Shown piece by piece: positions 44,599 through 52,888 of a stretch of 64,000 nt of DNA (its first letter is position 1; each line of letters opens with the position of its first letter). This stretch comes from JAVSMW01 sp032027005 (GTDB taxonomy: Bacteria; Bacillota; Thermincolia; Thermincolales; UBA2595), in assembly GCA_032027005.1 (NCBI GenBank), contig JAVSMW010000009.1, positions 105,851 to 169,850 on the forward strand. The letters are read 5' to 3'. The notes beneath the pieces were generated by a model. The model saw nothing but the letters and a program-made list of their open reading frames with translations, did not search any database and was not told where the DNA came from. A program made the translations under genes and the position numbers.

Positions 44599-45735
44599 TT
44601 AATCTAAACGTTTTTTCATTCTTACTATCGATAGGGTCAGGATGGCTGCGGCAAAAACCGTGAGCAGGATGACATCCTGCCACAGGTACGCGAATCCCAC
44701 GCCCTTGAGGACAATTCCCCTCAGAATCCGTAAGAAATAGGTCAATGGAATAACATAACCTATAAGTTGGATAATTTTTGGCATCGACTCCCTGGGGAAC
44801 ATAAATCCGGATAAAAGCACACTGGGCAGGATAATCATAAAGCTGACCTGCATGGCCTGCAGCTGGGTTTTGGCTACAGTGGAAACAAACATGCCGAGAC
44901 CTAAGGCACCCATCAAAAATATGAACGACAGGCCTAAGAGCAGTAGAATACTGCCATTAACAGGGACATTAAACCAAAAGGTGCCAAAACCCAGAATAAT
45001 TAAAATATCGATAAAGGCAATGAAAATATAGGGGATTAACTTACCGACAATCAGCTCAAAAGGCTTTACCGGGGTGATGATAAGCTGCTCCAGAGTCCCC
45101 CGCTCCCGTTCTCTGACCATGGCAAAAGCTGTCAGCATCATAGTGATGTTTTGCATAATTAAACCGATAAGGCCGGGAATATTGAATTTCATACTCTCCA
45201 TATTCGGGTTGTACCAAATCCTGGACCTTAGGTCGATGGCCGGCTGCAGGTTCACCGGTAACCCAGTCTGCCGGAGAGTCTGCACTTTTAGATCAAAGGC
45301 CTCATGCTGAGCCACAACCTGGGCGGTGGACAGAGCAGTGCGGGCGACCAATGGGTCAGAACCGTCTACAATAAGCTGGAGCTGGGCCTCCTCATTCCGC
45401 TTCAGCTTCTTGGTGTAATCGGGTGGAATGATTATACCTACCCTGGCCCTGCCGGTGTCAATCAGAGTAGTCAACTCTGCAAAATTTTGGACATAGGTTT
45501 CGGTGTCAAAATAACCTGTATTGCGGAACATTTCAACTAGTTGCCGGCTCTCCAGGCTGTTGGTTTGGTCCAACACGGCAGTGTCAATATGTTCCACATC
45601 AGTAGTAACCGCATAACCAAATATCAACAGCATCATCACGGGAACAACAAAGGCCATGGCCAAACTTGGCGGGTCACGCCTGATCTGGATGATTTCCTTT
45701 TTTACAACTGACAGCAGTCTCTGGAGGTTCATCAC
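44599..45735 (-). CDS. ABC-2 type multidrug exporter permease
   Basis: Membrane subunit of an ABC-2 efflux system (YhhJ/YbhR-like). The 378 residues have an N-terminal helix (SLAMAFVVPVMMLLIFGYAV), a ~130-residue extracytoplasmic domain, and five C-terminal helices. RERERGTLEQLIITPVKPFELIVGKLIPY is the typical ABC-2 motif. The ATG overlaps the ATPase stop (ATGA). Substrate unknown; the MFP-ATPase-permease set matches drug or envelope-compound export. Confidence 0.92.
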   Translation of the reverse strand: MMNLQRLLSVVKKEIIQIRRDPPSLAMAFVVPVMMLLIFGYAVTTDVEHIDTAVLDQTNSLESRQLVEMFRNTGYFDTETYVQNFAELTTLIDTGRARVGIIIPPDYTKKLKRNEEAQLQLIVDGSDPLVARTALSTAQVVAQHEAFDLKVQTLRQTGLPVNLQPAIDLRSRIWYNPNMESMKFNIPGLIGLIMQNITMMLTAFAMVRERERGTLEQLIITPVKPFELIVGKLIPYIFIAFIDILIILGFGTFWFNVPVNGSILLLLGLSFIFLMGALGLGMFVSTVAKTQLQAMQVSFMIILPSVLLSGFMFPRESMPKIIQLIGYVIPLTYFLRILRGIVLKGVGFAYLWQDVILLTVFAAAILTLSIVRMKKRLD

Positions 45736-46526
45736 AGCTCACCCCCGGTGTCTTTGGCTTTGGCTTTGCGGCTGGCGAACATATCTCTGACCCTGTCTAA
45801 TTCGTCCTGGCCGACAAAAGAAATAAAGACGTCTTCCAAAGAATCATAACCGTATTTTTCCCTTAGCTGCAGGGGCGAACCATAGGCGGTAAGTTTTCCG
45901 TTGTTGATAAATCCAATGGTATCACACAATTCTGCTTCATCCATATAGTGAGTAGTAACAAAAATAGTAATGCCGCCTTTGGCCAGATACCTGATGATTT
46001 CCCAGAATATCCTTCTTGACACCGGATCTACTCCGGCTGTTGGCTCATCGAGAATGAGCAGAGGTGGTTCATGAAGCAGGGCACAGCCCAGCGCGAGCCG
46101 TTGTTTCCAGCCACCTGACAGAGTGCCTGCCCGGAATTGTTCCCTGCCTGTCAGACTGGCCAATTCTATAATTTCACCCATCCTTTTATTTGCCTTAGTC
46201 TTATCCAGCCCATAAATCCCAGCGTAAAACTCAAGGTTTTCTTTAACGGTCAGTTCCTCATACAGGCTGAATTTTTGGGACATGTAGCCGATATTTTGTT
46301 TTATTTTTTCTGTTTCTTTATAAATATCAAAGCCCAGGACATTCCCAGTACCCGAACTGGGAGTAATAATGCCACATATCATTCTGATAGTAGTGGATTT
46401 GCCTGACCCGTTAGGCCCCAGAAAGCCGAAAATTTCACCGGCCCTAACCTGAAATGAAACATTGTTAACCGCCAGGTGGTTACCGAACTTCTTGGTAAGA
46501 GATTCAACTTCAATGGCGATGCTCAT
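45732..46526 (-). CDS. ABC-2 type exporter ATP-binding protein
   Basis: The 264 residues hold FGFLGPNGSGKSTTIRMICG (Walker A), MSQKFSLYEELTVKENLEFYA, LSGGWKQRLALGCALLHEPPLLILDEPTAGVD and VTTHYMDEAE. SGGWKQR replaces the usual SGGQ/MKQR. A C-terminal SLEDVFISF motif is typical of DrrA/CcmA-type exporters. Thirty-two bp after the membrane-fusion gene, overlapping the permease by 4 bp. Confidence 0.94.
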   Translation of the reverse strand: MSIAIEVESLTKKFGNHLAVNNVSFQVRAGEIFGFLGPNGSGKSTTIRMICGIITPSSGTGNVLGFDIYKETEKIKQNIGYMSQKFSLYEELTVKENLEFYAGIYGLDKTKANKRMGEIIELASLTGREQFRAGTLSGGWKQRLALGCALLHEPPLLILDEPTAGVDPVSRRIFWEIIRYLAKGGITIFVTTHYMDEAELCDTIGFINNGKLTAYGSPLQLREKYGYDSLEDVFISFVGQDELDRVRDMFASRKAKAKDTGGEL

Positions 46527-46558
46527 GTTATCCTCCGACTTATTAATATTCCGAGAGT

Positions 46559-47581
46559 CTACTGCACAAGAGTGACATCGGCGGGCAGACCTGGCTTTAA
46601 GCGGTCTTTACCGTCTGTTATTTTTACTTTTACGGCAAACACCATATTCACCCGTTCTTCTTTGGTCTGCAAATTTTTGGGGGTAAATTCTGCTGTTGGT
46701 GAAATATATGCGACATCACCGCTGAAAGGCTGGTCGGGATAAGCATCGGTAAATATTTGGGCTTTTTGCCCGAGTTTTATTTTAGGCAATTCCTGTTCCG
46801 GAATATATACATTGACCCACAAGTTACCGGTTTCAGTAAGACTGGCGACCGGGGCACCAGGTGCAATAACCTCACCTTTTTGGAAATTCAAAGAACTTAC
46901 TAATCCGCTGACAGGAGCAGCCAAAACGGTTTTCTCCAGTTGGGCCTTGGCTATTGCCAGGTTAACCTGGGCCTGTGTCACGCCTGTATCCGCTATGTTG
47001 ATGGTTTCTGCTGTGGCTCCGCTCTTTAACAGATCTACCTGCTCCTGGGCTGATTTCTTTTGCGCGGAATATGCCTGCAGCTGGGCCCTGGCAGTCTCAT
47101 AACGGTTTTGGGCGTCAGAAAGCTGCTGGGCTGTAGCACCTCCCTGTTCGAACAATACTTTGATTCTGTTTAAATTGTCCAAAGCATTATTAGCACTGTT
47201 TTGCGCCCCCTGCTGCAGGGACGCAATTTGCTGTACTGAAGCCTGCGCCTGAGAAATCAATTGTGTTCTGCTGCCGGCTTTGACTTCTTTAGATTTTTCC
47301 TGAGCGGACCTCAGGTTGGCTTCAGCCAGCTGGACCTGCAAAGCCTGGATAGTTGAATCAATCCTGGCTATAATATCACCTTTATTGACAAGAGTCCCTT
47401 CTTCTATCAGAATGTCATTCAATTTTCCGCCTGCTTCAGCATTAACATTGGTCACAGTAGCCTCGATAGTGCCCGAAGCCGACAAACCGGTTTTTTCGCT
47501 TCTGGCGCACCCGGAAGTGACTACTACAATTAGAATTAAAGACGTGAATATGTACATTCTAATCCTTTGCCATTCGATCAT
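46559..47581 (-). CDS. HlyD-family membrane-fusion lipoprotein
   Basis: Periplasmic-adaptor-type protein of the same exporter. It starts at ATG 47581 behind GGGAGG (340 aa). The signal ends in VVTSGC, a lipobox with Cys about residue 22. A biotinyl-lipoyl half-motif (ASGTIEATVTNVNAEAGGKLNDILIEEGTLVNKGDIIARID), a long Gln/Ala-rich coiled coil (about 75-185), the second lipoyl half (VLAAPVSGLVSSLNFQKGEVI) and a beta barrel follow. An MFP in a Gram-positive-type genome suggests the exporter spans a thick or diderm-like envelope, or acts without an outer-membrane channel. No TolC gene adjoins it. Confidence 0.9.
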   Translation of the reverse strand: MIEWQRIRMYIFTSLILIVVVTSGCARSEKTGLSASGTIEATVTNVNAEAGGKLNDILIEEGTLVNKGDIIARIDSTIQALQVQLAEANLRSAQEKSKEVKAGSRTQLISQAQASVQQIASLQQGAQNSANNALDNLNRIKVLFEQGGATAQQLSDAQNRYETARAQLQAYSAQKKSAQEQVDLLKSGATAETINIADTGVTQAQVNLAIAKAQLEKTVLAAPVSGLVSSLNFQKGEVIAPGAPVASLTETGNLWVNVYIPEQELPKIKLGQKAQIFTDAYPDQPFSGDVAYISPTAEFTPKNLQTKEERVNMVFAVKVKITDGKDRLKPGLPADVTLVQ

Positions 47582-47718
47582 ACCTGATCCCTCCCTAATT
47601 TGTCTGTGGTCTCTCGGAAATTCGAGATGCTTTATAATCGGTCTTAACGCCTTGGATTTTTTCGTTTTTTCTACATGCATTATTGAAGTAGCAAAAAAGA
47701 AATTATACCAGTAGAGTT

Positions 47719-47926
47719 CACAGAGGCACAGAGACTGACTGCTGAATCACTTGATTACTGTTTTCACTTAACTTTTGTTTATATTTTACCTACATCAAAT
47801 TTAATTGATAGATGATCGAAAATTTTAGAAGCAGCTTTTAAGAATATATAAGAATAACAATAGTGCGAGCTAAATATATGTTAATTTTAAAAACTATAAC
47901 GTTTGATTTTGCACTGTGCCTCTGTG
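47719..47926. repeat. Inverted-repeat element (CACAGAGGCACAG arms)
   Basis: CACAGAGGCACAG (47719-47731) and its exact complement (47914-47926) bound about 180 bp of AT-rich DNA. It is a variant of the CGCAGAGACGCAGAG elements. The rest of 47582-48128 has no supported gene. Confidence 0.6.
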
Positions 47927-48128
47927 TCTCTGTGGTATGTTTTTTAGTTGTTTCTTTCATAAACTGAGCCTCTGTAAGCAGTAAATGTATCAATTCAATA
48001 TAACTCTTTTACATTATTTAGTAAAGGGAAAATTCTTAGATTTTTACAGAAGCCTCCCCAAAAAGGAATATTTTGATACCACTTATAATATTTTTGTACA
48101 AATAGTTAAAATAACAGGAGGTGATAAA

Positions 48129-48524
48129 ATGAGCTTAAATCTCACATCAACAGTCAGGTCTTCCGGTAATATGAACTGGATATCAATTCTATACGGTACA
48201 CTGATAGCCGTCATTTGTTCCATTTTGTTGATTGCGATAGGCGGTCTGGTTTTGTACAACGCCGACTATGAACGATTGGTTCCGGTTGTTGGATTGGCAA
48301 TAGTTTTTTTGAGTGTCTTCATTGGTGGTTTGGTTTCTGCCAGGCAAGCCGGAAAAATGGGTTGGCTGCACGGACTAGGAGTTGCTCTGATTTTTTTGGT
48401 CTTGACGATTTTCTATAATATGGTATTACCGGGTGGTATTTTCGGTTTTGCTGTGTTTAAAAAGATTTTGGCCGCCGCTGCAGCGGGGTGCTTAGGTGGT
48501 ATATGGGGTGTAGGTCAGGGATAA
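48129..48524 (+). CDS. TIGR04086-like four-helix membrane protein
   Basis: A 131-residue protein with four hydrophobic helices: WISILYGTLIAVICSILLIA, LVPVVGLAIVFLSVFIGGLV, LHGLGVALIFLVLTIFYNMV and KKILAAAAAGCLGGIWGV. The GGLVSARQAGKMGWLHG loop between helices 2 and 3 is typical of the YrzE/TIGR04086 group. Function unknown. The ATG at 48129 has a perfect AGGAGGTGA; a longer frame from 47985 lacks support. Terminator follows. Confidence 0.75.
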   Translation: MSLNLTSTVRSSGNMNWISILYGTLIAVICSILLIAIGGLVLYNADYERLVPVVGLAIVFLSVFIGGLVSARQAGKMGWLHGLGVALIFLVLTIFYNMVLPGGIFGFAVFKKILAAAAAGCLGGIWGVGQG

Positions 48525-48548
48525 AAAATAAAAGAAATAGTGTATTAA

Positions 48549-48585
48549 AAAGACACCTGGCAAAAATTTTGCGAGGTGTCTTTTA
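48549..48585. terminator. Bidirectional terminator between convergent genes
   Basis: AAAGACACCT pairs with AGGTGTCTTT (10 bp), with an inner CAAAA/TTTTG stem. It serves the membrane protein gene and the coiled-coil gene that converge here. Confidence 0.8.
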
Positions 48586-48594
48586 CATCATAAA

Positions 48595-48939
48595 TTACTT
48601 CGTACGTCTGATAACTTCTATTTTAACATCATGGGTTTCAACGGTTGATGTCAGATTATCAACTTTATTTTCAAGATTTATCTGGCTCTTTTTTAAATCA
48701 TTGATGTCACCTTTCATACTGGTAATATCGGCCTTCATATAAGTGATTTCACCTTTCATATAAGTGATATCAGCCTTCATTTCGTCGATATCGGTTTTTA
48801 TATTGGTGATATCATTTTTCATACTGGTTATATCCGCTTTTATATTGGTAATTTCACTGTTTATATTGGTAATTTCACCGTTTATATTGGTAATTTCACC
48901 TCTAAGATCGGAAAAGCCCTTTTGCATTTCGATATACAT
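48595..48939 (-). CDS. Heptad-repeat coiled-coil protein
   Basis: The frame (114 aa) is almost entirely seven-residue repeats of the type ITNIxxE/D and ITYMKxD/E, from about residue 16 to 85, followed by LENKVDNLTSTVETHDVKIEVIRR. This predicts a long parallel coiled coil. At DNA level it is a run of related 21-bp units. No signal peptide or membrane helix. The first ATG lacks a ribosome site; the frame continues upstream (ELITKM) to a stop, and a small indel may have detached the original ATG at about 48956. Confidence 0.6.
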   Translation of the reverse strand: MYIEMQKGFSDLRGEITNINGEITNINSEITNIKADITSMKNDITNIKTDIDEMKADITYMKGEITYMKADITSMKGDINDLKKSQINLENKVDNLTSTVETHDVKIEVIRRTK

Positions 48940-49268
48940 TTTGGTAATTAATTCATGATTTCACTGCAAAAACCCCTATTTAATCTTCTCTTCCAAGAAG
49001 GAAATCCATCTCCTAAAGTCGAATTACTGAGTATAAGAAAGAAATCATTCGAANTGATACGGATTTGCTGAAATTCAAATTTGGATTATCCTTATTTTCC
49101 CACCTTCGGTGGAATTGAAGGTGAAATTTTACTGCTTTCAGCAGTGAAATCATTCATAAATTTTTTCTTCCAAAAATTTCAAACCCTTTCAAACCTGTAA
49201 CTTAAATCTATATCAAAATAATAACATAAATTTAGTAACCGGTCTATAACAGCTCGCTGATACAACCC
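48940..49268. other. Intergenic DNA with inverted repeat and an ambiguous base
   Basis: CATGATTTCACTGC at 48954-48967 recurs inverted at 49141-49153. A CCACCTTCGGTGG hairpin lies near 49100, and position 49054 is N. No supported gene; it may be a decayed duplicate of the coiled-coil gene start. Confidence 0.5.
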
Positions 49269-49427
49269 TCATAAGTTTCTGATAAAATTTGCGATTATGA
49301 GTCCCAATCCGATGATCAAAGACATCGCTCCAAGATTAAATCTGAATTTTATTCGTCTATTTCTCCCACCAAAGCTGGTCCTATATTTTGCCCTTCGTCT
49401 GCTTCTGGCCAAACCACCACCGCTCAT
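49269..49427 (-). CDS. 52-aa basic single-pass membrane protein
   Basis: A small frame beginning MSGGGLARSRRRAKYRTSFG, very rich in Arg/Lys over the first 29 residues. One hydrophobic helix (GAMSLIIGLGLIIANFI) follows and the protein ends RNL. The ATG has GGAGGG 6 nt upstream. I do not recognise it. The charge pattern predicts a cytoplasmic basic arm and a single inserted helix. It stands alone, facing the coiled-coil gene on the same strand. Confidence 0.55.
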   Translation of the reverse strand: MSGGGLARSRRRAKYRTSFGGRNRRIKFRFNLGAMSLIIGLGLIIANFIRNL

Positions 49428-49513
49428 AATTAAACCCTCCGTTTTATTGTTAGTCTCCCTTTTCTAAATTAAATATGCAGACAGATAGAAAACAATAACC
49501 TATTTTAAATCCC

Positions 49514-49552
49514 CCAAAAAAATGGAGTGTCTCTTTAGAAGAGAACACTCCA
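49514..49552 (-). terminator. Terminator of the hdr/flox operon
   Basis: Minus strand: GGAGTGTTCTCTTC and its complement (one mismatch) form a long stem followed by seven T, 23 bp after the last gene. Confidence 0.85.
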
Positions 49553-49574
49553 TTAAGAATTAAAGATTTGTTTT

Positions 49575-50435
49575 TTAATACTCTGGCGGCAGGGCATTTA
49601 TCTGGGATACTCTAAACACCGGTCCGTCAACACAGATGTATTTCTCACCGATGTTGCAGCGGCCGCATTTACCAACACCACATCTCATGTTCATTTCCAA
49701 GGTGGTGATAATGTCTTCAGGTTTCCAACCCATCTTCTGGAAGTTACCCAGCTGAATTTTAATCATAATCGGCGGTCCGCAGGTTAAAGGAACTGTGTTG
49801 TTTATGTCTGGTACAATTTCCTGCAGCCAGTCCTGAGTAATAAACCCGGTGCGCCCATCCCACTTCGGATCCGGAGCATCCAGGGTAATGTGGACATGGG
49901 TGTCTTTAGCTTTTGGCCATTTGTCAAAAATATCATATTTGAAGCACAGGAGATCATAAGTCCTGGCTCCATAAACAATATCTACCCGGCCATAGTCGTC
50001 ACGGTTATCTAAAACATAATCTATCAATGAACGAAGTGGAGCTATACCAATACCACCGACAACAAACAGCAGGTTCTTGCCCTTTAATTCATCGAAGGGG
50101 AAGTTATTGCCATAGGGTCCGCGGATGGCAATCTTGTCACCTTCACTTAATTCATGAATAGCAGTGGTTACTCGGCCAACTTTAGCTATAGAGAACTCCA
50201 GATAGCCTTTCTTGGTTGGGGAAGAAGTAATGGAAATCATTATTTCCCCAACTCCCAGAAGTGACAGCATACCACACTGCCCGGGCAGGTTGCCGAAGTC
50301 CGCCATAATCTCCGGATCATCAAAAATAACCTGGAAGGTTTTAATATTTTCATTCTCATCGATAATTTTTTGGATGGTGGCTACATGAGGCACCAAAGGA
50401 CGGGCAACTTCTCTGGTATTGCAGTTACAGGACAT
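49575..50435 (-). CDS. FAD/NAD(P)-binding electron transfer subunit (FloxA/AsrB-like)
   Basis: Flavoprotein module expected to exchange electrons with NAD(P)H for the Hdr complex. The 286 residues show a flavin domain (KIAIRGPYGNNFPF), an NAD-binding domain (LLFVVGGIGIAPLRSLIDY, then LTCGPPIMI) and a C-terminal [2Fe-2S] motif in RCGVGKCGRCNIGEKYIC. This is the dihydroorotate dehydrogenase electron-transfer/AsrB/hydrogenase-gamma fold. Start at ATG 50435, 9 nt after AAGGAGG; that ribosome site lies in the end of the previous gene. Last gene of the operon. In sulfate reducers this position is FloxA. Confidence 0.88.
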   Translation of the reverse strand: MSCNCNTREVARPLVPHVATIQKIIDENENIKTFQVIFDDPEIMADFGNLPGQCGMLSLLGVGEIMISITSSPTKKGYLEFSIAKVGRVTTAIHELSEGDKIAIRGPYGNNFPFDELKGKNLLFVVGGIGIAPLRSLIDYVLDNRDDYGRVDIVYGARTYDLLCFKYDIFDKWPKAKDTHVHITLDAPDPKWDGRTGFITQDWLQEIVPDINNTVPLTCGPPIMIKIQLGNFQKMGWKPEDIITTLEMNMRCGVGKCGRCNIGEKYICVDGPVFRVSQINALPPEY

Positions 50436-50436
50436 C

Positions 50437-51459
50437 TTAGCCAACCTCCTTAACTTTGTTTATAATCTGAGCGATGTCGAGGTTGACAGGACATTTCTCC
50501 AGACAGCGGCCGCAGCCTACACAGCCGAACATACCGTAACGGTCAACCATATAACGGAGCTTGTGCATAAACCGCTGGCGGGTTCTTTCCTTTTTGGAAG
50601 GTCTGGGTTGATGATTATTGGCTCCTCTGGTGAAGTTGCTGAATTGGCAGGAGTCTGCACAGCGATACCTGTAACCTACTGCACTCTGGTTATTGCAGTC
50701 TGCAATGTCAAAGCAGTGACAGGTCGGGCAAACGAAGGTGCATGTGCCGCAGCCGATACAGCGCAGTGATTCGGTATCCCAGATAGGATGATCAAACATG
50801 TTGTCAAGTTTGGCTTTAACACCGTCGACATCAATTTTCATCTGCTTCTCGATGGCCGGAGCAACAGCTTTTTCTTTAGCAGCCTGACCACTGCCGTCGT
50901 CGTTGGTAAACAGATCACCGCAGGCAGCTGCCAGCTTTTCACCTTTTTCTGTGAGAACTTCCACCAGGTATCTATCACCCAGATCAGTCAGCAAAACATC
51001 AGCACCTTCGGCTTTACCGGGGTTAACTCCAAATGCTCCGCAGAAACAGGTGTGGCGGCATGTGTTGCAGCTCATGGCAACTATAGTGGTCTTTTCGCGC
51101 TTGTCAAGGTAATAGTCATCACGGAATTCGGCATCAAAAACTTTGTCCAGAATCTCAATACTTTTTACGTCACAGGGTCTTGCCCCGAACAGAACCCGGT
51201 TGGGAACCCCCTCTACCGGCGTGATGGCCCATGACGGATCATTTAAATCATAGGTGAACATCTTCTCACTCTGTGGGAAAAAGAAATCCTTTGGCGGTAC
51301 TAGGGCATTTTGATAATCCAGCACAACTCCTTCGCCTGATTGCACAGGCTTTAACAAGGTAATTCCGTCATTTTGGATGGGAGCGATGAGCTGGCTGCCC
51401 TGGGCAATTTTATTCAGCAGGTTTGTGACCTGGTCTTTCTTCATTGATTTATCAGCCAT
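50437..51459 (-). CDS. Iron-sulfur electron-transfer subunit (Flox B/C, sulfhydrogenase-beta/AsrA-like)
   Basis: The 340-residue protein has an N-terminal domain with NRVLFGARPCDVKSIEILDKVF and SCNTCRHTCFCG. A dicluster ferredoxin region follows: CIGCGTCTFVCPTCHC (about 235-250) and CVGCGRCLEKCPVNLDI near the end. This is the layout of the AsrA/HydB-type [4Fe-4S] subunits paired with FAD/NAD subunits. It should relay electrons between the flavin subunit and the Hdr core. ATG after GGAGAGG. It lies 19 bp after the preceding subunit and ends at the floxA ribosome site. Confidence 0.85.
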   Translation of the reverse strand: MADKSMKKDQVTNLLNKIAQGSQLIAPIQNDGITLLKPVQSGEGVVLDYQNALVPPKDFFFPQSEKMFTYDLNDPSWAITPVEGVPNRVLFGARPCDVKSIEILDKVFDAEFRDDYYLDKREKTTIVAMSCNTCRHTCFCGAFGVNPGKAEGADVLLTDLGDRYLVEVLTEKGEKLAAACGDLFTNDDGSGQAAKEKAVAPAIEKQMKIDVDGVKAKLDNMFDHPIWDTESLRCIGCGTCTFVCPTCHCFDIADCNNQSAVGYRYRCADSCQFSNFTRGANNHQPRPSKKERTRQRFMHKLRYMVDRYGMFGCVGCGRCLEKCPVNLDIAQIINKVKEVG

Positions 51460-51478
51460 CTATTTTCACCTCTCCATC

Positions 51479-52441
51479 CTACATAAATTCTTCGGGGTCT
51501 TCGAGTTTGATTTGTCCAAGGACAGATCCTCCCTCTTCAACAGAACCCGGAGTTTCCATGTTAAATAATTCTTTACAGTCTTTCAGAAGCTTTTTATTTA
51601 GCAGTCTGATGGGAATATTCATCGGGCACACCCTGTCACACTCGCCGCAGTCCACACAACGACCGGCCAGGTGGAAGGCCCGGACCAGGTGAAAGAACTC
51701 ATTTTCCTGAACATTGATTTCCTTACCAATCCAGTCAGGCTTAATCGAATCAAAAATACATTCCCGACATGTGCAGCCCGGGCAGGAATTGCGGCAGGCA
51801 TAACACCGGATACATTTGCTAAACTGGGACAGCCAGAACTTAGCCTTCTCCTCTGTTGACATTGCTTCATATTTCTGAATTTCATCATAACTGTCTGGAG
51901 TCGGGCTGCCATTAATCTTTTCACCAACAAGATAATCAGCTACAACCGGATTGTGATGTTCACAAGTAATGCACTTATCTAGCGAAACTTCATTTTTCTT
52001 AACTGTAAAGTCACCCTTGGAAGTCTTGATGACAACATCGTCACCTTTTTCTTCAACACCAGTTAACTGTCCGGAAACATCCATTTTGGAAGCCAGTTTT
52101 GTGTAATCTAGCTGTCCTGCACAGGGGATACCGATTGCAACTGCTTTATCCCTGGGAATAATGTTATCCTGAGTTAACCTGAAGATTCCACGGGAGTCGC
52201 AGCCTTTGACAACAACCGCAATTTTACCCGGAAAGGTCTTTAAGTCAGACAGGTATTTGGTAAGCCCATTAACGCAGAATTGGTTCCAAACCAATTTGTT
52301 TACATCATCGGGGGAAGTAATGAAGACAGGCTGCGTTCTGACGGACTCTGACCCGAGGCCGTACCCGATAACCATGTCCACTACTTTATCCTGCAGTAAC
52401 TTGGCCGCTGTATTTCTTAGATTTTCAGTAACTTTATTCAT
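51479..52441 (-). CDS. Iron-sulfur subunit, FrhB-like N-terminus plus ferredoxin (Flox B/C)
   Basis: The 320-residue protein joins a domain resembling F420-hydrogenase beta (KIAVVVKGCDSRGIFRL, AVAIGIPCAG) to cysteine motifs: CITCEHHNP, CIRCYACRNSCPGCTCREC and CVDCGECDRVCPMNIPI. It probably carries several [4Fe-4S] clusters. Start at ATG 52441, 8 nt after GAGG; a GTG at 52450 is the alternative. It follows the selenocysteine MvhD-like gene by 18 bp and belongs to the same operon. Confidence 0.85.
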   Translation of the reverse strand: MNKVTENLRNTAAKLLQDKVVDMVIGYGLGSESVRTQPVFITSPDDVNKLVWNQFCVNGLTKYLSDLKTFPGKIAVVVKGCDSRGIFRLTQDNIIPRDKAVAIGIPCAGQLDYTKLASKMDVSGQLTGVEEKGDDVVIKTSKGDFTVKKNEVSLDKCITCEHHNPVVADYLVGEKINGSPTPDSYDEIQKYEAMSTEEKAKFWLSQFSKCIRCYACRNSCPGCTCRECIFDSIKPDWIGKEINVQENEFFHLVRAFHLAGRCVDCGECDRVCPMNIPIRLLNKKLLKDCKELFNMETPGSVEEGGSVLGQIKLEDPEEFM

Positions 52442-52459
52442 CTGGCACACCTCATCCTT

Positions 52460-52888
52460 TTAATCTTTCGCGAATCTCTTGTTCGGGCCAAGGGCTGCAA
52501 TCTTTTCTGTCATTTCTTTGGTAGTATCAGCCCATTTTTGACCTTCCGAACCGGAGATCCAGCGTGCGTTGAAACGGCCAGGGTCATAGCCTACATATTC
52601 TAAGAGACGCTTCATAACCAAATATCTTCTTCTGGTAAAGTAATTACCACTAACATAGTGGCAGTCACCAGGGTGTCAGCCACCCACGAGAACACCGTCA
52701 ATCCCCTTTTGAAAGGCCCTCAGCACAAATTCAGGTTTAACGCGGCCGGAGCACGGCACACGGACTACTCTCATAGTTGACGGATGCTGAAAACGGCTGA
52801 CGCCGGCAACATCTGCACCGGCATAACTGCACCAGTTGCAGGCAAATCCTAAAATTTTTGGCTGCCATTCTTTTTCATTTACAGACAT
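52460..52888 (-). CDS. MvhD/FloxD-like electron-transfer subunit, predicted selenoprotein (Sec71)
   Basis: Small Fe-S subunit that links HdrA to its electron donor (F420-nonreducing hydrogenase delta family). The 142-residue product requires readthrough of an in-frame TGA at 52676-52678. Before it: KILGFACNWCSYAGADVAG, RVPCSGRV and GIDGVLVGG. After it: HPGDCHYVSGNYFTRRR, then a helical tail to TAA. The family motif is GGCHxGDCHY, so TGA stands for its first cysteine; archaeal VhuD has Sec at this very site. A hairpin follows the codon. The ATG at 52888 has GGAGGTGG and overlaps hdrA by 10 bp. Confidence 0.9.
52647..52678 (-). promoter_or_regulatory. Candidate bacterial SECIS in the mvhD-like gene
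   Basis: CCACTA and TAGTGG (52656-52661 and 52647-52652) form a 6-bp stem with loop UGU, starting 17 nt after the UGA. A GU in a small apical loop at this distance fits bacterial SECIS elements. The element is inside the coding frame. Confidence 0.65.
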
